This document shows, piece by piece, positions 21,698-28,390 of a stretch of DNA of 29,699 nt. The stretch is from the NCBI GenBank assembly GCA_002431975.1, contig DJFA01000007.1, forward strand, positions 11,352-41,050, written 5' to 3'. A program made the position numbers and the translations under genes. The DNA comes from Ruminococcus sp. UBA5884 (GTDB lineage: Bacteria > Bacillota > Clostridia > Oscillospirales > Ruminococcaceae). The notes beneath the pieces were generated by a model. It had not been told where the DNA came from. It searched no databases and was given only the letters and a program-made list of their open reading frames with translations. Position 1 is the stretch's first letter; every line of letters starts with the position of its first letter.

Positions 21698-21928
21698 ATG
21701 TCAATTTTGATCGTTGGCGAAAAGCCCAGTGTAAGCCGTGCAATCAGTGCTGTGGTCGGAGCTTCCTCCGCACACAAAGGCTACACCGAAGAAAACGGCT
21801 ATATTGTATCGTGGTGTGTCGGTCATTTGGTGGGCTTGAAGTTCCCGAATGGCTATGGCAACGGGTGGGAACAGAGATTCAGACATAAGGTCTACATCAA
21901 AAATGTGGAGCTTACAAAGCTGATCTGA
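21698..21928 (+). pseudogene. Truncated duplicate of the topoisomerase III 5' end
   Basis: The first 178 bases (21698-21875) match the start of the intact topoisomerase III gene (23581-23758) at 168 of 178 positions with no gaps. Most differences are at third codon positions. The copy encodes MSILIVGEKPSVSRA (Toprim start) up to GNGWEQ, then leaves the family sequence (RFRHKVYIKNVELTKLI) and stops at 21928. With only ~60 of 671 residues it cannot be a topoisomerase. Upstream, no AGGAGG-type site is present (AGAAAG only). It is best read as the original 5' end of topB, left behind when the AbiE cassette entered. Confidence 0.88.
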
Positions 21929-21932
21929 AAAA

Positions 21933-21963
21933 GACAAGGCACAGTCCTTGTCGGGCTGTGCCT
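21933..21963 (-). terminator. Terminator of the AbiE cassette
   Basis: AGGCACAG (21937-21944) pairs with CTGTGCCT (21956-21963). On the minus strand it is followed by TGTCTTTTTC. A competing 7-bp stem GACAAGG/CCTTGTC (21933-21939 with 21946-21952) cannot form at the same time. The hairpin is 11 bases past the abiEii stop. Confidence 0.7.
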
Positions 21964-21974
21964 GTATAACTATA

Positions 21975-22886
21975 TCAGAGCTTTTCAAAAATGCCGTTGT
22001 GAAGAATATTCTCTAACGCTGTGATCGCTGTATCATAGGGAACGGTTTCAAACAGCAGAGGTGCGGTTATTGTATCGTAGTCCTCCTTATAAATCTTCTT
22101 ATCAATGATCTCTCGGAGAATATCGGTGACATTTGCACCCTCTTGAACCGAAAGGCACATTTTATGCGGTCTACGCTCCTCAGCGACAGATAATGCAAGT
22201 TCTTTCAGCGTATCATCGATCGTTACAATCTCATACAGTTTGTAAATATCGTAGATGTGCCTTGAGTGTTCCGTTGTGGTATTTAGCAGATAATAATCTG
22301 CCAGAGCATACATCTTGTCAAGCATTGTCCGTTCTGCGGTCTGAACATTCAGCGTAAACGGCTCTAAATCATATTGCTTAATAAAAGCATCGTATCCGTT
22401 TTCGTGAAGATATTGATAGATCAGGCTGTCTGCTGTCATTATCTTCGTAGGATAGGCTCTTTGATAGATAGCTGTTTCAACGATAAGCTGTTCCTTCAGA
22501 TAGGCAGCGGACAGTGACGAGGGATAGTCAATGATATATCGGTTGTAGTCTCTGCGGCTTTTGATCGAATCGGCATTGGTAAGCCCAAAATCTAAATCAC
22601 TGATAATTTTCGTGATATTCGCTTTGAGCTGCTTTCTCTTGCTTTCAGACGGTTTTTTCTCGGACTGAACATTCAGGTCAATATCCTCAGAAAAACGCTT
22701 GATGATATGGTAGCACTTTGACAGTGATGTGCCGCCCTTAAAAACGATATCCGGCATAACAGCGGCGATCCGTTTCAGAAAAATGGTCACAAAATAGTCC
22801 TTCTCAACGATCTCTGCCTTGACTCCGAGATAGTCAGAGGTTCGCAGTACAAGCTGCTCAAAGGCATCCTTTTCATTATGCAACAT
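21975..22886 (-). CDS. abiEii: AbiEii/AbiGii-family nucleotidyltransferase toxin
   Basis: 303 residues. E28-K29-D30-Y31 (IVEKDYFVT), KGGTSLSK (50-57) and SEDIDL (66-71) are the AbiEii signature; the last two form the DNA-polymerase-beta-like nucleotidyltransferase core with its paired acids. In characterised type IV systems AbiEii adds nucleotides to or otherwise disables an essential RNA, giving abortive phage infection. The start overlaps the antitoxin gene by 11 bases. Length matches the family and all motifs are intact. It is the second gene of a minus-strand cassette lodged between a dead and a live copy of the topB 5' end. Confidence 0.92.
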   Translation of the reverse strand: MLHNEKDAFEQLVLRTSDYLGVKAEIVEKDYFVTIFLKRIAAVMPDIVFKGGTSLSKCYHIIKRFSEDIDLNVQSEKKPSESKRKQLKANITKIISDLDFGLTNADSIKSRRDYNRYIIDYPSSLSAAYLKEQLIVETAIYQRAYPTKIMTADSLIYQYLHENGYDAFIKQYDLEPFTLNVQTAERTMLDKMYALADYYLLNTTTEHSRHIYDIYKLYEIVTIDDTLKELALSVAEERRPHKMCLSVQEGANVTDILREIIDKKIYKEDYDTITAPLLFETVPYDTAITALENILHNGIFEKL

Positions 22887-23490
22887 AATATATCACTCCG
22901 CTTTCTACGAGATTTCTCAAAGCCTTGTCAGGGAAAAACGGTGCATATTTTGTAACAAGCTCCTGAGAGATATTGCATTTCCTGATCCAGCTTTTGATGA
23001 CAGCTTTTCTTTCATCGTCAAAATAACCTGACGAGGTACTATTCATCATTTCAAGGAACTGCAAAACAAATATATTGTCGTTGTCTATCTTGACTCTTGA
23101 TTTTCGCAGGATCACTTCCTGATTTCCTACTTTCACTCTGCGGAGCTTTGAGTTTTCGTTATTCGTTTGTATCTCAGGAATATTTGACATCTGTGTAGAA
23201 AGCCCTGCCTGCTGCAATGCCGTGATGCCTGTATAGAATCCGATACGATTTCCTTTTTCGGATAAATACTTTCGTTCGATGATCCTGTTGGGATTCAGAA
23301 TACTGTTTCCAAACGGTGTTTTAACAGGGATATAATAGATACCTCGTTCGTAGCGAATGACCTGATTGCTTTCACACAGCTTGGCAAGCTTCTTTTTGAG
23401 CCAAATATCAGAGTAGTCCTCATAATGAATATCCGAGAGAAATATCGGTTCATTCTTTCCAAATGTTTCAAGAAGATAATCATACAGCAT
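22876..23490 (-). CDS. abiEi: AbiEi-family antitoxin / transcriptional regulator
   Basis: 204 residues from ATG 23490, which has GGGAGG 8 bases upstream; a GTG at 23499 overlaps that site and is less likely. The N-terminal ~70 residues form a winged helix (DIWLKKKLAKLCESNQVIRYERGIYY, with the IYYIP wing typical of AbiEi/DUF6088). The remainder is the AbiEi C-terminal domain (GFYTGITALQQAGLSTQ). AbiEi antagonises AbiEii and represses its own operon by binding inverted repeats at the promoter. Such a repeat is present at 23533-23549. Confidence 0.9.
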   Translation of the reverse strand: MLYDYLLETFGKNEPIFLSDIHYEDYSDIWLKKKLAKLCESNQVIRYERGIYYIPVKTPFGNSILNPNRIIERKYLSEKGNRIGFYTGITALQQAGLSTQMSNIPEIQTNNENSKLRRVKVGNQEVILRKSRVKIDNDNIFVLQFLEMMNSTSSGYFDDERKAVIKSWIRKCNISQELVTKYAPFFPDKALRNLVESGVIYYVA

Positions 23491-23520
23491 ATTCAACACC
23501 TCCCATGTTGTACTGAATAT

Positions 23521-23549
23521 ATTATACTACATTTGACCTAACAAGTCAA
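23521..23549 (-). promoter_or_regulatory. AbiE promoter with inverted-repeat operator
   Basis: On the minus strand TTGACT (23544-23549), a 17-base spacer and TATAAT (23521-23526) stand 31 bases before abiEi. TTGAC/GTCAA arms (23533-23537 and 23545-23549) form an inverted repeat across the -35 box, a likely AbiEi site. Confidence 0.75.
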
Positions 23550-23561
23550 TAGTGATATATA
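23533..23561 (+). promoter_or_regulatory. topB promoter overlapping the AbiE promoter
   Basis: On the plus strand TTGACC (23533-23538), a 17-base spacer and TATATA (23556-23561) lie 20 bases before ATG 23581. The two divergent promoters share bases 23533-23549, including the inverted repeat. One bound protein could therefore control both. Confidence 0.65.
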
Positions 23562-23580
23562 TATCGAAAGGAGAAATTTT

Positions 23581-23758
23581 ATGTCAATTTTGATCGTTGG
23601 CGAAAAGCCAAGTGTAAGCCGTGCAATCAGTGCCGTGGTCGGAGCTTCCTCCGCACACAAAGGCTACACCGAGGGCAACGGCTATATTGTATCATGGTGT
23701 GTCGGTCATTTGGTAGGCTTGAAGTTCCCAAATGACTATGGCAACGGTTGGGAACAGA
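23581..23758 (+). repeat. Right copy of the 178-bp topB direct repeat
   Basis: This stretch is the functional start of topB and matches 21698-21875 at 168/178 positions. Identity begins exactly at the ATG and ends in the GWEQ codons. The two copies flank the AbiE cassette. Confidence 0.9.
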
Positions 23759-25596
23759 AGTGGAGCTTTTCTCAGCTTCCTATGATCCCCGACAGCTGGC
23801 TGTTCCATGTCACGGACAGCACAAAGGCTCAGTACGATCTTCTGAAAAACCTTATGAATAAGGACGAGGTAACAGAGATCATCTGTGCGACTGATGCTGA
23901 CCGTGAGGGCGAGTGCATTTTCCGCTATGTCTATAACATGGCTCGGTGCCGCAAGCCTGTGAAGCGTTTATGGGTTTCTTCTCTTGAAGAATCCGCTATA
24001 CGCAAGGCACTTTCTATTATGAAGCCAATGTCCGCATACGATAATCTTTTCAATGCAGGCTATGCCCGTGCCAGAGCTGACTGGCTTGTGGGTATGAATG
24101 GCTCTCGGCTGTTTTCTGTCCGATATGGCGGTAAGCTCAATATCGGCAGGGTGCAGACTCCTACTCTTGCAATGATCGTTCAGCGTGATACGGAGGTAAA
24201 CGGCTTTGTAAAGCAGAAGTATTTTACGGCTGATCTCAACTGTGGTGCTTTTACTTTATCATCTGCAAGGATCGATGATGAGAAGTATGCCGATGCTCTT
24301 GTATCTGCCTGCGACGGCAGTACGGTCACAATCAGCTCTGTCAAGCGTGAGGTCAAGACCGATAAAGCCCCGAAGCTCTATGACCTGACAACCTTACAGC
24401 GTGAAGCAAACAAAGCTTTCGGGTACACGGCACAGCAAACACTGGACTATACCCAGTCGCTCTATGAGGGCAAGCTCGTCACTTATCCCCGTACCGACAG
24501 CCAGTATCTCAGCGATGATATGGTACAGACAGCTTTTGATGTTGCAAAGCTCTGTGATACCTATTTCGGGTTCGGTATCTCCCATATCCCTGATATAAAA
24601 AAGGTCATCAACAACAGCAAGGTATCGGGACATCACGCAATTATCCCCACAAGCGGTATCTCAACGGCTGACCTTTCTTCACTGCCGACAGGTGAGAAAA
24701 ATATCCTCACGCTGATTGCCACAAAACTCATCTGTGCAACGGCTCCGGCACACAAGTATGAAGCGGTCAAGCTGACAGGTATCTGCAACGGTACGGAGTT
24801 TACGGCAACAGGCAGAACCATTCTTGATATGGGTTGGAAAGCTTATGCAAAGCAATCCGACAAAAAGAATGATGAAAAATCTCTGCCTGCGGTATCTGAG
24901 GGACACACCTTCATTGTAACTGCAAGCAAGGGCGAACACTTCACTTCTCCGCCGAAGCCCTACACGGAAGATACGCTGTTATCTGCTATGGAGAGAGCCG
25001 GAAACGAGGACTATGACGAGGAAACGGAGAAAAAGGGACTCGGTACTCCTGCGACACGAGCGGCAACCATTGAATCACTTGTGAAAAACGGTTATGTGGA
25101 GCGTGTCGGCAAACAACTCAGGGCAACAGACAGAGGCAAGGAACTTGTCAAGGTCGTTCCCGATGAGGTGAAGTCCGCAAAACTGACGGCTGAATGGGAA
25201 TCAAAGTTACAGCAGATCGAACACGGCAGCCTGCCCGAAGCGGTGTTCATGTCGGGCATTAAACAGTTTATCGCTGATATGTGCCGTAAATACGGTTCGG
25301 TCGATAAGTCTGTTTCTCTTTCTGATGGCGGTCATGAGCCTATTGGCAAATGCCCGAAATGCGGTGCAGATGTAGTCAAGGGTAAATTTGGCTGGTACTG
25401 CAAGGGTAAGTGCGGTATGAATATCGCAAAAGTGTATGGGATATCTCTCTCCGATGCTCAGATCAAGGGACTGCTTGACGGCAAGTCCACAAGCTACACC
25501 TCTAAGGGCAAAAAGACTATTGTACGCCCTGAGATCGTGGAGAATCCGTACAACGGAAAGATGTACTATCAGTGGAAAACGGAGAGGGGTAAATAA
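23581..25596 (+). CDS. topB: DNA topoisomerase III (type IA)
   Basis: 671 residues. The Toprim domain starts MSILIVGEKPSVSRA and holds ATDADREGE (103-111), with the metal-binding acids. The catalytic tyrosine is Tyr302 in VTYPRTDSQYLS. GLGTPATRAATIESL follows in the 500s. A C-terminal zinc ribbon has C591-x2-C594 and C607-x3-C611. The enzyme passes single strands and decatenates DNA. In Tn1549-like elements it is a backbone gene thought to help process the conjugating DNA. AAGGAG lies 7 bases before the ATG. The first 178 bp are duplicated at 21698, and its present promoter lies inside the inserted AbiE cassette. Confidence 0.96.
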   Translation: MSILIVGEKPSVSRAISAVVGASSAHKGYTEGNGYIVSWCVGHLVGLKFPNDYGNGWEQKWSFSQLPMIPDSWLFHVTDSTKAQYDLLKNLMNKDEVTEIICATDADREGECIFRYVYNMARCRKPVKRLWVSSLEESAIRKALSIMKPMSAYDNLFNAGYARARADWLVGMNGSRLFSVRYGGKLNIGRVQTPTLAMIVQRDTEVNGFVKQKYFTADLNCGAFTLSSARIDDEKYADALVSACDGSTVTISSVKREVKTDKAPKLYDLTTLQREANKAFGYTAQQTLDYTQSLYEGKLVTYPRTDSQYLSDDMVQTAFDVAKLCDTYFGFGISHIPDIKKVINNSKVSGHHAIIPTSGISTADLSSLPTGEKNILTLIATKLICATAPAHKYEAVKLTGICNGTEFTATGRTILDMGWKAYAKQSDKKNDEKSLPAVSEGHTFIVTASKGEHFTSPPKPYTEDTLLSAMERAGNEDYDEETEKKGLGTPATRAATIESLVKNGYVERVGKQLRATDRGKELVKVVPDEVKSAKLTAEWESKLQQIEHGSLPEAVFMSGIKQFIADMCRKYGSVDKSVSLSDGGHEPIGKCPKCGADVVKGKFGWYCKGKCGMNIAKVYGISLSDAQIKGLLDGKSTSYTSKGKKTIVRPEIVENPYNGKMYYQWKTERGK

Positions 25597-25598
25597 AA

Positions 25599-25624
25599 AA
25601 ACAGCAAGGGTGTCCTTGCTGTTT
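25599..25624 (-). terminator. Terminator of the GNAT/CPBP cassette
   Basis: AAACAGCAAGG and CCTTGCTGTTT form an 11-bp perfect stem with a 4-base loop. The minus strand continues TTTTATTT, giving a strong U-tail; the plus strand continues GAGTG. It is strong for the minus-strand genes and weak for topB. Confidence 0.8.
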
Positions 25625-25648
25625 GAGTGTAGTTCTACAAACTGGAAT

Positions 25649-26242
25649 TTATGCATTAATCTCTTTTTTTACGGATACTCTATTTAATCTCATTATTATG
25701 CCACCCAAAACAATAACAAAGGCAGAATAACAAAATATGAATAGCGAGTCTGAAAAATGAAGTAATTCTAATACATTCGCATATATTGCGCCATTCATTA
25801 CTAAATGTAAAAGGATACTTATTCCGAGAATATAAATTCTATTATTCTTAAAAGCAATAAAATCTAAATTAGTTAATACAAGCAAAGCACCTAATCCTAT
25901 CAATCTAAAAATGATAGCAACCATGCCACTTCCTAAACTTGTCATTACAAACACTACACTACCTATATCGAAAATCGTATGCAAGACTCCTCTTCCTAAG
26001 CCAAACCCCAAAGGTAAGATTTCCTTTTTATCTTTCTTATATATTTTTTTCATAATAATATAATAGCCACACTCTTCTGATACGCCTTGCACAGCACCCA
26101 CAAGAATGCACAACAATACCAAATGACTATCAAAGAATGATTTTAACGAAGTATATACAAATAGTGCCTGTATTGGTTGAGGCAACAGTAATCCGAATAC
26201 AATTAAACTAATCATTCCTGCAACAAAATATTTTATTTTCAT
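25649..26242 (-). CDS. CPBP/YhfC-type intramembrane protease-like protein
   Basis: 197 residues with about six membrane segments. Glu56-Glu57 in VSEECGYY, the GFGLGRGVLH stretch with His88, and a late His in LLHLVMNGAIY match the order of catalytic residues in glutamic-type CPBP/YhfC proteases. These cleave or process membrane-bound peptides and are often linked with bacteriocin immunity. The usual Arg after EE is replaced (EECGYY), so activity is uncertain. AGAGGG lies 6 bases before ATG 26242. It follows the GNAT gene after 38 bases and shares its promoter. Codons are markedly more AT-rich than in topB, suggesting separate origin. Confidence 0.75.
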   Translation of the reverse strand: MKIKYFVAGMISLIVFGLLLPQPIQALFVYTSLKSFFDSHLVLLCILVGAVQGVSEECGYYIIMKKIYKKDKKEILPLGFGLGRGVLHTIFDIGSVVFVMTSLGSGMVAIIFRLIGLGALLVLTNLDFIAFKNNRIYILGISILLHLVMNGAIYANVLELLHFSDSLFIFCYSAFVIVLGGIIMRLNRVSVKKEINA

Positions 26243-26280
26243 TTTATCCCTCTTAATTTATTAAACTGGAATTTGACAAA

Positions 26281-26754
26281 TTAAAGCTTACATATCATAA
26301 TGTACTCTTCTTCGTTTTCGTCAGTTATTTCAAATCCAACATTCTTGTACATATTAACTGCATAGTTTGTTTTTTGAACGGAAAGTGATGCTTGCTTATA
26401 TTTTTCTGTTTTCAGTAGATCAATCATTGATTTCATCAAAGCAGTTCCTATTCCATGGTTTCTGTATTCTGGGAATAATGATATTGCAAAAGATGGAGTT
26501 TCATTATCAACATGACCATAATCATTCATAATCCGAACCCATACGGCACCCACTATTTTTTTGTCAGACTCTGCAACAAGACAGTAATCTCCACTATGCT
26601 TTCCAAAATCTGATATATACACCTGTAGTTCAGGTTTATTAATAATATCTTTTGGAGGTGCTTTGACACCTTCGGGAATAAATATTGCCTCATATAAAAA
26701 ATTGCTTAATATTTTATATTCAGCCTCTCTTATATTTCTAATCGTATAGTCCAT
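26281..26754 (-). CDS. GNAT-family N-acetyltransferase
   Basis: 157 residues. The acetyl-CoA loop is R98-N-H-G-I-G-T-A-L, the canonical R/Q-x-x-G-x-G/A motif. Strands VGAVWVRIM and FAISLFPEY precede it, and NYAVNMYKNVGFEI (motif B) follows. It transfers an acetyl group from acetyl-CoA to an amine; the substrate cannot be told. GAAGAGG precedes the ATG and partly lies in a hairpin (26764-26783). It is the first gene of a two-gene AT-rich minus-strand cassette with the CPBP-like protein. Confidence 0.9.
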   Translation of the reverse strand: MDYTIRNIREAEYKILSNFLYEAIFIPEGVKAPPKDIINKPELQVYISDFGKHSGDYCLVAESDKKIVGAVWVRIMNDYGHVDNETPSFAISLFPEYRNHGIGTALMKSMIDLLKTEKYKQASLSVQKTNYAVNMYKNVGFEITDENEEEYIMICKL

Positions 26755-26763
26755 AGATTACCT

Positions 26764-26783
26764 CTTCAAATTCCGATTTGAAG
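26764..26783 (-). promoter_or_regulatory. Leader hairpin at the GNAT ribosome binding site
   Basis: CTTCAAAT and ATTTGAAG form a perfect 8-bp stem with a 4-base loop in the 5' leader. The 3' arm runs into the GAAGAGG binding site, so folding could limit translation. It could also be a protein-binding palindrome. Confidence 0.45.
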
Positions 26784-26811
26784 GGCAGTCGCCCAATCAC
26801 TTATTTACTCT

Positions 26812-26840
26812 ATTATAACAAACCGCCCCGAAAAAGTCAA
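26812..26840 (-). promoter_or_regulatory. Promoter of the GNAT/CPBP cassette
   Basis: On the minus strand TTGACT (26835-26840), a 17-base spacer and TATAAT (26812-26817) precede the GNAT gene by 57 bases. It is near consensus. Confidence 0.75.
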
Positions 26841-26877
26841 TCGCTTGCAGGGCTGAATCCAGAAAGGAGTGTTCTTT

Positions 26878-27390
26878 ATGAACAACAACCAGCTTGCGGA
26901 AGCCGCAAAAATCCTCGGTGTCTCCGAGGACAGCATTTCCGTTATGAACGATGAGATCAAAAACAGTATGACGGCAGCTTTTGAAACTGTTGCTATCAGA
27001 AATGACGAGGACAAAAAGATAGTCTTTGAAGCACTGGACGATCTGTGGCAGAAAGGCTCGGTATATATCGGGCTTGATGAGGTTGCAAAATCAACTGGCA
27101 TTTTGCTTGTGACACTTCGCAGCCTTGATTACGATACTCAGCAGACTATCGTTTATGAGCACATGATGGACAGCTCGCAAACAGAGCGTTTCTATGACCT
27201 TGTGAACAAAGCACTTGCAGTTTCAGAGCTTGGCAATGTTGCCAAGCTGATCGGTGTTCCTGTGCGTGAGCTGAGGCCGCTCCCTCGCCGTATTCAGGAG
27301 AATATCTGCGGTGCGTACACAATGGAGTACGATGCCGACAGCACAAACACCGACCTGATCGACCACATCAGGGAGATGATCGCACCGTGA
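26878..27390 (+). CDS. Backbone element protein, unknown function
   Basis: 170 residues. ATG 26878 has AAAGGAG 9 bases upstream; a GTG at 26869 overlaps that site. The chain is mainly helical (LAEAAKILGVSEDSISVMNDE, ELGNVAKLIGVPVRELRPLP), with helix-turn-helix-like pieces but no clear family. Codon use matches topB and not the inserted cassettes, so it belongs to the element backbone. Its last four bases overlap the next gene (GTGA). It is predicted to be cytoplasmic; no catalytic motif is visible. Confidence 0.75.
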   Translation: MNNNQLAEAAKILGVSEDSISVMNDEIKNSMTAAFETVAIRNDEDKKIVFEALDDLWQKGSVYIGLDEVAKSTGILLVTLRSLDYDTQQTIVYEHMMDSSQTERFYDLVNKALAVSELGNVAKLIGVPVRELRPLPRRIQENICGAYTMEYDADSTNTDLIDHIREMIAP

Positions 27391-28004
27391 CAGATTTCTC
27401 GTATATCGGCGGTATCGAAGTCTCCGCTATCAAGAATCGTGAGTTTATCCGCTTTAATACGGATAAGGCACAGGAGATATGCGTAGCCCTCGACAAGAGC
27501 AATATTCCTTTTTCTGCCCGATTCGGTGATGCCGAAATGGTGCTGACCTATGACGGCAGTTACAAGGAACAGGTCGAGGAGATCATTGCAAAGGCGCAGT
27601 CCGGCGACTATGAAGCATTGCTCCGTGAATTGCAAGCATACAGAGAACCTGACAGTTACTATCAGCTTTTGGGCGAAGTCGCAGAACTATTGAACACAAC
27701 GATCGGTGCGCTTCAGAACCGTCCCGATGAGGTCCAGCTTGCCCTATGCAAGACCTATGTGGATTTTTGGCTCTGTGATACTCCCACGCTTCAGCGTGAG
27801 CTTGACCGTGTGATCTCCGTGAACGGCAGAACGATGTCGGATATTCAGGAGCATGAGAAAATCAAAGAAAAAGCGAAAGCACCTGCTGTTCCTGAACAGA
27901 GTGCAGCGGATACAGTTCCGACTTTGAATGAGCTGTTTGACAATTATTTTCGCCGTAACAGTCATTCGCACTTTTCAAGATGTAATCAAGCAAGCAGAAT
28001 ATAA
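27387..28004 (+). CDS. Element protein, probably C-terminally truncated
   Basis: 205 residues starting at GTG 27387, translationally coupled to the previous gene. The N-terminal part (FSYIGGIEVSAIKNREFIRF, DKSNIPFSARFGDAEMVLTYDG) resembles the leading domain of very large Tn1549-type proteins with several polyvalent domains. A helical region and an Ala/Pro/Glu linker follow, then PTLNELFDNYF. After that the sequence turns into RRNSHSHFSRCNQASRI and stops. Ending just past a linker and the start of a new domain suggests the frame was cut by a rearrangement near 27950-27960. The assignment to that family is tentative. Confidence 0.68.
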   Translation: MTDFSYIGGIEVSAIKNREFIRFNTDKAQEICVALDKSNIPFSARFGDAEMVLTYDGSYKEQVEEIIAKAQSGDYEALLRELQAYREPDSYYQLLGEVAELLNTTIGALQNRPDEVQLALCKTYVDFWLCDTPTLQRELDRVISVNGRTMSDIQEHEKIKEKAKAPAVPEQSAADTVPTLNELFDNYFRRNSHSHFSRCNQASRI

Positions 28005-28131
28005 AAAATGAATGATTGCGGATAAAAACGGGTAAATCAGAATAATCAGCGGTAAACCTCGTATTTACTGCGGTTGACGGACGGTTAATCTTGAATAAAA
28101 CTGAATATGTCATAAATTGGTGCGTTTTTTT

Positions 28132-28174
28132 AAAGCCTTGAAATCAGGGATTTTTCTCTGAAATCAAGGCTTTT
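28132..28174 (+). terminator. Terminator after the truncated element gene
   Basis: AAAGCCTTGA...TCAG pairs with CTGA...TCAAGGCTTT, with a 3-base internal loop. The stem is followed by TTTTCCTTTTCTTTTG. It lies 128 bases after the stop at 28004. Confidence 0.75.
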
Positions 28175-28194
28175 CCTTTTCTTTTGAAATTTCT

Positions 28195-28248
28195 TTCAAA
28201 AACGTTCAAAAACCCTTCAAATTACTTTTAAAACCCTTTCAAACCCCG
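28195..28248. repeat. Five-unit 11-bp direct-repeat array (TTCAAAAACCC-like)
   Basis: Units start at 28195, 28205, 28216, 28227 and 28238: TTCAAAAACG, TTCAAAAACCC, TTCAAATTACT, TTTAAAACCCT, TTCAAACCCCG. The spacing of 10-11 bp puts each A-tract on the same helical face. This resembles iterons, phased A-tract bends or recombinase arm sites; the function is not shown. Confidence 0.6.
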
Positions 28249-28336
28249 CAAACACGCACTTCCCTTTTGAAAGTCCTTTGAATTTTTTCTTCTATTTTGC
28301 CTGCTTTTTCTTTTGTTTTTTTATTTTAATGCCTTT

Positions 28337-28390
28337 GAACCTTTGAACTTAAATGTATATGCTCTTGAACCAGTTCAAAGGTTCTTTTTA
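28337..28390 (+). terminator. Strong terminator-like hairpin
   Basis: GAACCTTTGAAC (28337-28348) and GTTCAAAGGTTC (28373-28384) form a perfect 12-bp stem followed by TTTTTAT on the plus strand. Its 3' arm overlaps the stop codon of the minus-strand regulator at 28375. Confidence 0.7.

Larger units (their letters stand above)
28005..28374. other. Gene-free AT-rich junction stretch
   Basis: No gene is seen. The stretch contains a terminator (28132-28174), an array of 10-11-bp repeats (28195-28248), further TTTGAA copies at 28266, 28277, 28334 and 28342, and a second terminator (28337-28390). It separates the backbone codon style on the left from the AT-rich regulator genes on the right, and is a candidate boundary between two elements. 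Confidence 0.6.

Noticed and set aside
21876..21928. The RFRHKVYIKNVELTKLI tail as the C-terminus of a functional short topoisomerase-like protein
   Set aside because: Only ~60 residues of Toprim start precede it, without the acidic DxD motif or catalytic tyrosine, and the upstream binding site is poor.
27960..28004. Programmed frameshift extending the 27387 gene
   Set aside because: No slippery sequence or continuing homologous frame could be read beyond 28004, so truncation is the simpler reading.
28183..28379. CRISPR array, considered because of evenly spaced repeats
   Set aside because: The units are 10-11 bp without 30-40-bp spacers, and no cas gene is present.
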